Assembly: GCA_022447165.1 (NCBI GenBank)
Contig: JAKVBR010000053.1
Span: 1 to 10,525, forward strand
Source: Phycisphaerales bacterium
Lineage (GTDB): Bacteria > Planctomycetota > Phycisphaerae > Phycisphaerales > SM1A02
Length of the DNA stretch: 10,525 nt
Reading direction: 5' to 3'
Notes under the pieces: generated by a model
The model's database searches: none
Seen by the model: the letters and a program-made list of their open reading frames with translations, nothing else
Told to the model about the DNA's origin: nothing
Program-made: the position numbers and the translations under genes
Shown here: positions 7,066 through 10,525 of the stretch, piece after piece
Layout of the letters: each line of letters begins with the position of its first letter
Position numbering within the stretch: the first letter of the stretch is position 1

Positions 7066-7372
7066 AAATGAATTACCAGTTCTTGAAAGAATCACCTGAT
7101 TGGGGAATAATCGACCATCGACCAAATGCCCAAAAATAGGTGGTGAACGGCGAATTTGACCACAAAATCGCCATTTCGTCAACCCCAAAAGGGGGTTCGC
7201 GGTGGTCGAATATCACTGAGTCCGATAATGCGTGTTTTTTGCGTCAAATCATGGATTTCTTGAGGATGGAAACCTTGAATATTCAGGGATTTAGCAAACT
7301 TTTTATCGCCTCAAGCGTTTTGAAAGGGAGTGCCGATATGCATGGGCGGCATACAACAAAGGCTATTTATAG
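7066..7372. other. 307-bp divergent intergenic region
   Basis: This is the only gap over 300 bases, between rpsD (minus) and the small gene at 7373 (plus). The half next to rpsD (7066-7211) holds the structured leader candidate described separately. In 7212-7372 I find no tRNA, no convincing sigma-70 promoter on either strand and no further gene. TTGACG on the minus strand (around 7241-7246) has no acceptable -10 at 16-18 bp. CTCAAGCG at 7310-7317 repeats half of the palindrome at 7415-7430. Confidence 0.6.
7110..7211 (-). promoter_or_regulatory. Candidate rpsD leader RNA (S4 autoregulatory element)
   Basis: The transcript upstream of rpsD can form several elements, given in RNA order. The segment AUUCGACCAC is at 7211-7202. 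A hairpin has arms AACCCC and GGGGUU at 7197-7192 and 7186-7181. A second hairpin has 9-nt arms GGCGAUUUU and AAAUUCGCC (7172-7164 and 7157-7149, one mismatch) and a 6-nt loop GUGGUC. A tandem 7-mer GGUCGAU lies at 7123-7110. The loop GUGGUC is exactly complementary to the upstream GACCAC, which allows a pseudoknot. UCGACC in the same upstream segment can instead pair with either GGUCGA copy. S4 is known to repress its own mRNA through pseudoknotted or structured leaders in E. coli and Bacillus. Assignment to S4 is inferred from position. The outer helix forms equally well or slightly better in plus-strand RNA, so its direction is not proven. Confidence 0.5.
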
Positions 7373-7630
7373 ATGACATCAACAAACATTGACTACTGGA
7401 CATGCATGGATTTGGCTCAAGCGCTTGAGCAAACGATGCGTAACGACCTCTGGGCAACGGCTGACCAGATTGCAGAAACAGCGCAAAGCATCGCTGACAA
7501 GCCGGAAGAACTTGTCGCAGCATTGCAACAGTATGAACTTCATACGTCAGCGCGAAATGCAGCAGCAAAGATTGAATCGCCATCGGTTACGACGATGAAC
7601 ACTGATACACATTTTTCAAAAGCAGGCTAA
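7373..7630 (+). CDS. Small hypothetical protein
   Basis: An 85-residue reading frame, probably real, that I do not recognise. It starts MTSTNIDYWTCMDLAQALEQ. Residues about 10-67 look like two or three amphipathic helices, rich in Ala, Gln and Glu and mildly acidic, and the last 18 residues are polar and probably disordered. There is no signal peptide or membrane segment. AAAGG at 7358-7362, 10 nt before the ATG, is a fair ribosome site. It fills the gap between the rpsD leader and purF, and its stop codon overlaps the oppositely directed purF stop by 3 bases (CTAA at 7627-7630). Opposite-strand frames in the same place are Cys- and Leu-rich and less protein-like. A 16-bp palindrome lies within codons 15-20. 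Confidence 0.6.
   Translation: MTSTNIDYWTCMDLAQALEQTMRNDLWATADQIAETAQSIADKPEELVAALQQYELHTSARNAAAKIESPSVTTMNTDTHFSKAG
7415..7430. repeat. Perfect 16-bp palindrome
   Basis: GCTCAAGCGCTTGAGC reads the same on both strands and lies early in the small hypothetical gene, where it encodes Ala-Gln-Ala-Leu-Glu plus the first base of Gln. The half-site CTCAAGCG recurs at 7310-7317, upstream of the same gene, where it continues TTTTGA and forms an imperfect version. It could be a dimeric regulator site, or chance; a perfect 16-mer somewhere in a window of this size is not very improbable. Confidence 0.4.
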
Positions 7631-9531
7631 TACGACCGTGCGTCGTCGTTGCCTGAACACCAGTTCAAGTATGCTCGCGTTACAACTGCATTTCCACCTG
7701 GTGTTGGGTAGTTACCAGTGAAGTACCAATCGCCAGTGTATTGCGGCATCGCTTCATTGAGTCCTTCGACATCTTGGTAGACAACATTAAGCCGGCCGTC
7801 CCACTCAAGCCCCTCTGGTCTGACGAGCATTGCAACTCGCTTGGAGATTTCCTCAAGTGTGAATTGTTCGTAAATTTCTTTTACGTGATTGACCATCTCA
7901 GTTGCAGGCTTGTCCATCTGCGATAAGCACTTTTCTTCAACTTCTTTAAAGATTGCTTCATTGCCACGCTCTCTTGTCAGTGCAACTGCAGCTTCAAATG
8001 CAATGAACTTGCCGAGTTGACTCATATCAATGCCATAACAGTCTGGGTACATGATTGGTGGTGCGGAACTCACAATGACAATTCGTTTCGGTTTGAGGTA
8101 GGACAAACTTGTGATGATGGACTCCCTAAGTGTTGTGCCCCTGACAATGGAGTCGTCAAGCACAACAAGCGAGTCTTCTTCGCTAACGAGCCCTCGTGTG
8201 ATGTCATAAATGTGCGTCACTAAGTCGCGGCGTGCTGCGTCATGTGTGATGAAGGTACGCAATCGCTGATCCTTATGAGCGATGAGTTCTGCTTTAACGC
8301 GGACTTCATTGAGCCCTTTAAGATCATCTTTCGTAATTGTTCCATCTTGGATCTTATCCCAGAGTTGGTCAGCGACATTACCGCGCAGTGCGCCGCCGAT
8401 GGCTTCAAGCAGCCCAAGGAATGCCGTTTCAGCAGTATTTGGAATGTAACTGAAGTACGCCCGCTCAATGTCTTCACCGAGCACTTGCAAAATGCGAGGA
8501 GCAAGATGTGCGCCAAGTCGCTTTCGTTGTTTATAAATCAGCGGGTCGTTACCTCTGCTGAAATAAATGCGTTCAAAGGAACACTGCCTGAGGGGAAGTG
8601 GATTCGTAAATTGTTTTTCGGTCATCGTGCCATCACGTTTGATGACGATGATGTGACCTGGCTCAACTTGTTTTACTTCTTCTGGATCGACATTAAAGAC
8701 GTTTGCAAGTGCACCTCGTTCGGAAGCGCAGGCAATAACTTCGTCTGTGATAAGGATAAATGCTGGGCGAATACCTGCTGGGTCTCGGCAGATAAACGAA
8801 TCGCCATTACCGAGTAGCGATCCAAAGACGTAGCCTCCATCCCAATATTGAGCTGCCCGTTTGAGCATTTTCGTTAAGTCAAGTTCTTTGGATACATGTT
8901 CAGCGAGTTCGCGTCCTTCTAGTGTTGTATTTTCCTGAATGAGTTTGTCTTGCTCGTCATTGAGGAAGTGGCAAATTTTCTCAAGGATGACTTGAGTGTC
9001 GTTGTCGCCAACAGGATCTAAACCAAACTCAACAAGATTTTTGAAGAGTTCAGTGGAGTTTGTCATATTGAAATTGCCAGCGAGGGCAATGTTTCGAGAT
9101 GCAATGTTGCTCTTGCGAATGAAAGGATGGCAGTTTGCCATGCTGTTGCCAGAGTGTGTCCCGTAACGAAGATGCCCTAAGTACGCTTCACCTAAGAAGC
9201 GACACTTCTGCTTTGATTCAGTTTCGTTTTCTGGAGTAACAGGGTTGTCACTGAGCCGCTCAGTGTCTTCAGAAATTACATCAAAGACGCGTTCGATCGC
9301 GTTGTGTTTGTCAGACCGAACGCGAAGTAGGAAAGGTTCGCCTGCTGGCATGTCGAACTTAACCACGCCAAGACCGGCGCCATCTTGCCCGCGGTTGTAC
9401 TGTTTTTGCATGAGCAGATACGTTTTACGAAGACCCCACGCCGCGTCCCCATACACCTCTTGGTAATGGTGTATTGGTTTTCGGAGTCTTACAAATGCAA
9501 GACCGCATTCATGGGTGAGTCGTTCACTCAT
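7627..9531 (-). CDS. purF: Amidophosphoribosyltransferase, long 'HECG' form
   Basis: A 634-residue class II glutamine amidotransferase fused to a type I phosphoribosyltransferase. PurF makes phosphoribosylamine from PRPP and glutamine, the first step of purine synthesis. The catalytic N-terminal nucleophile is Cys9 (HECGLAFVRL), so residues 1-8 would be a cleaved propeptide. Glutaminase motifs are NRGQDGAG (46-53), HLRYGTHSGNS (120-130) and AGNFNMTN (151-158). The PRPP loop is VVLDDSIVRGTTL (456-468), and YPDCYGIDM (495-503) is the conserved late motif. The protein is much longer than the roughly 470-500 residues of E. coli or Bacillus PurF. Extra length lies around 190-230, 385-425 and in the C-terminal 100 residues. 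I recall this form from Bacteroidota-type genomes. The usual 'PDSG' region is altered (SYIPNTAETAF, 361-371), so activity as true PurF is likely but untested. There is no clear Shine-Dalgarno motif. Confidence 0.9.
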   Translation of the reverse strand: MSERLTHECGLAFVRLRKPIHHYQEVYGDAAWGLRKTYLLMQKQYNRGQDGAGLGVVKFDMPAGEPFLLRVRSDKHNAIERVFDVISEDTERLSDNPVTPENETESKQKCRFLGEAYLGHLRYGTHSGNSMANCHPFIRKSNIASRNIALAGNFNMTNSTELFKNLVEFGLDPVGDNDTQVILEKICHFLNDEQDKLIQENTTLEGRELAEHVSKELDLTKMLKRAAQYWDGGYVFGSLLGNGDSFICRDPAGIRPAFILITDEVIACASERGALANVFNVDPEEVKQVEPGHIIVIKRDGTMTEKQFTNPLPLRQCSFERIYFSRGNDPLIYKQRKRLGAHLAPRILQVLGEDIERAYFSYIPNTAETAFLGLLEAIGGALRGNVADQLWDKIQDGTITKDDLKGLNEVRVKAELIAHKDQRLRTFITHDAARRDLVTHIYDITRGLVSEEDSLVVLDDSIVRGTTLRESIITSLSYLKPKRIVIVSSAPPIMYPDCYGIDMSQLGKFIAFEAAVALTRERGNEAIFKEVEEKCLSQMDKPATEMVNHVKEIYEQFTLEEISKRVAMLVRPEGLEWDGRLNVVYQDVEGLNEAMPQYTGDWYFTGNYPTPGGNAVVTRAYLNWCSGNDDARSY

Positions 9532-9575
9532 CTGAAGTTGGGAATGATACCTTAGGGGGATGAATCAATGTTCAA

Positions 9576-10525
9576 TTATTCCACAATGATGGTCCAATAG
9601 CGCTCGCCTCCTTGGCGGTACCACTTGACCGCTATGTCATAGGGCTCAAGTCCAACGGTATAGATTTTTGGGAGTGGATGACCTCGCTCAACAACAAACC
9701 GTGGCTCGGATGAGAACATGTCAGGTGGTATAAGATAGTTCTGGTCTACCAATGAATCGAATGTGTAAGGGTGGTAATTCAGCGTGATCTGTTTTCTAAA
9801 CTGAATCGATTGAAGCATGGCTCTGAGTTCTTGAAGAGAACGAGGGAATTGCTCAAGGTCTGCGAGCGCGTGAGCGCCCGTTGCAAGATACGCGAGGCGA
9901 ATAGCGGCAATAGCTGAACTCGTTTGCTGAAGACCTTCAATGTAATTTGCCCAAGCGCTTTCGAACAAGGCTAGGTCTGAAGTGCCGAATGCTTCTGTGA
10001 AGGCTTCATCTGGGTTTTTACCACGAGCAATCATGAGCAGGTATTGGTTGAATTTTCCAGAGTGCCTTCCATTTTCTCCGTGAATGAGAAAGTGCACCAT
10101 CCCCCAAGATTGCCTGTACTGAAGGGCGGCGTCGCCATTTGCGAGGTTTTGGAGCCACTCTCGACCGTTCATTCTAAGGAGGTCTAAGAAGGGGATACAT
10201 CGATTTAGTCGAATGTCTTGTCTTAACAAATCCGCATCACTTTTTGAAACTTGCCCAGGAATTAGTGCGCCGTTGATGTACGTAGATGATTCAAAGTATT
10301 CTGCGATGCCTTCATTAAGCCACTGCGGCATGCCGTGTTGAAATCTGGAATACGCAAACTGGTGGAAAGCTTCGTGCTTCGCCACACGTTCAAAATGATT
10401 CCAAGAATCTTCAACGGTGACAGCGGTCACTTGTGTTCCGTATGTTGTCGTGAAGAACATCCCCGCAGAATGCTCGGTGACATTACTATCACCTCGACGA
10501 TGTGCTTGGAGGGTGTCGTTGTAAT
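9576..10525 (-). CDS. DUF1570-like putative zinc metallopeptidase (N-terminus beyond window)
   Basis: The frame is open to the right edge. The visible 315 residues begin YNDTLQAHRRGDSN, so an internal Met (10460) should not be taken as the start. At visible residues 50-54 is HEAFH, an HExxH zinc motif, followed 16 residues later by Glu71 in WLNEGIAEYFE, a gluzincin-like third ligand. This arrangement, with the later 'W..VHFLIHGENG' stretch and 'FG...LFESAWANYI', is typical of DUF1570 proteins, common in Planctomycetota and often exported. The last 120 residues are unlike anything I recognise and contain a Pro- and Tyr-rich end. Substrate is unknown, and any signal peptide would be outside the window. 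It lies 44 bp upstream of purF on the same strand, with no evident functional link. Confidence 0.78.
   Translation of the reverse strand, partial: YNDTLQAHRRGDSNVTEHSAGMFFTTTYGTQVTAVTVEDSWNHFERVAKHEAFHQFAYSRFQHGMPQWLNEGIAEYFESSTYINGALIPGQVSKSDADLLRQDIRLNRCIPFLDLLRMNGREWLQNLANGDAALQYRQSWGMVHFLIHGENGRHSGKFNQYLLMIARGKNPDEAFTEAFGTSDLALFESAWANYIEGLQQTSSAIAAIRLAYLATGAHALADLEQFPRSLQELRAMLQSIQFRKQITLNYHPYTFDSLVDQNYLIPPDMFSSEPRFVVERGHPLPKIYTVGLEPYDIAVKWYRQGGERYWTIIVE

Noticed and set aside
6589..7071. 160-residue plus-strand frame across rpsD
   Set aside because: Cys- and Phe-rich composition, no ribosome site, and it lies opposite a certain ribosomal protein gene.
7066..7188. 41-residue N-terminal extension of S4 from an in-frame ATG at 7188
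   Set aside because: The extension has no S4 similarity, MARYLGPKVKL at 7065 is the conserved start, and the region reads better as a structured RNA leader.
7181..7197. Intrinsic terminator at the AACCCC/GGGGTT hairpin
   Set aside because: There is no T-run after the stem on either strand; it fits better as part of the rpsD leader.
7311..7583. Minus-strand 90-residue frame opposite the small hypothetical gene
   Set aside because: Cys- and Leu-rich, no ribosome site, and it lies antisense to a more protein-like frame.
8242..8817. 191-residue plus-strand frame within purF
   Set aside because: Antisense shadow of a well-supported gene; composition rich in Cys, Phe and Trp and no recognisable motifs.
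9576..10460. Complete 294-residue gene starting at Met 10460
   Set aside because: The frame continues without a stop to the window edge, and an HExxH protein of this type should have a longer N-terminus, so the gene is partial.

Overview
This window looks like a chromosomal stretch from a bacterium of the Planctomycetota, possibly a marine Phycisphaerae-type lineage. That placement is an inference. It rests on a DUF1570-type HExxH protein, a secreted pentapeptide-repeat protein with an EF-hand-like loop, the long 'HECG' form of PurF otherwise typical of Bacteroidota-like genomes, a stand-alone rpsD, and the scarcity of Shine-Dalgarno motifs. Base composition is moderate by eye. I see no insertion sequence, phage gene, CRISPR array, tRNA or rRNA.

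Layout. Positions 1-442 (minus, cut by the left edge) encode a secreted pentapeptide-repeat protein whose repeats are almost identical at DNA level. A 93-bp divergent intergenic region with several palindromes separates it from a plus-strand run: a ZIP-family metal transporter with a histidine-rich tail (536-1354), isoleucyl-tRNA synthetase (1377-4130) and a free-standing EMAP/MetRS-C-type tRNA-binding OB-fold protein (4143-4499). The gaps in this run are only 22 and 12 bp, so one transcript is plausible. It meets head-on a minus-strand pair: ribosomal protein S4 (rpsD, 6466-7065), followed downstream by a membrane-anchored SurA/PpiD-like protein (4511-6412). A strand-specific 11-bp-stem hairpin lies between these two. 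The 307-bp region upstream of rpsD carries a structured leader candidate. Divergent to it is a small hypothetical gene (7373-7630), whose stop overlaps that of a minus-strand long-form PurF (7627-9531). Upstream of purF is a DUF1570-like putative zinc peptidase (9576-10525), cut by the right edge.

Main points of interest. (1) The C-terminal zinc finger of IleS keeps the exact ligand spacing known from the E. coli enzyme, but three of the four Cys positions are Ser/Ser/Asp, and the next gene is a free tRNA-binding domain. (2) The rpsD leader has hairpins and mutually exclusive pairing partners that could form a pseudoknot, which suggests S4 autoregulation. (3) A perfect 8-1-8 palindrome of Fur-superfamily architecture lies just upstream of the ZIP gene. 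(4) Zinc recurs: a metal importer, an IleS that lost its zinc site, and a cysteine-poor S4 without the zinc motif. Everything else is housekeeping (translation, protein folding, purine synthesis).
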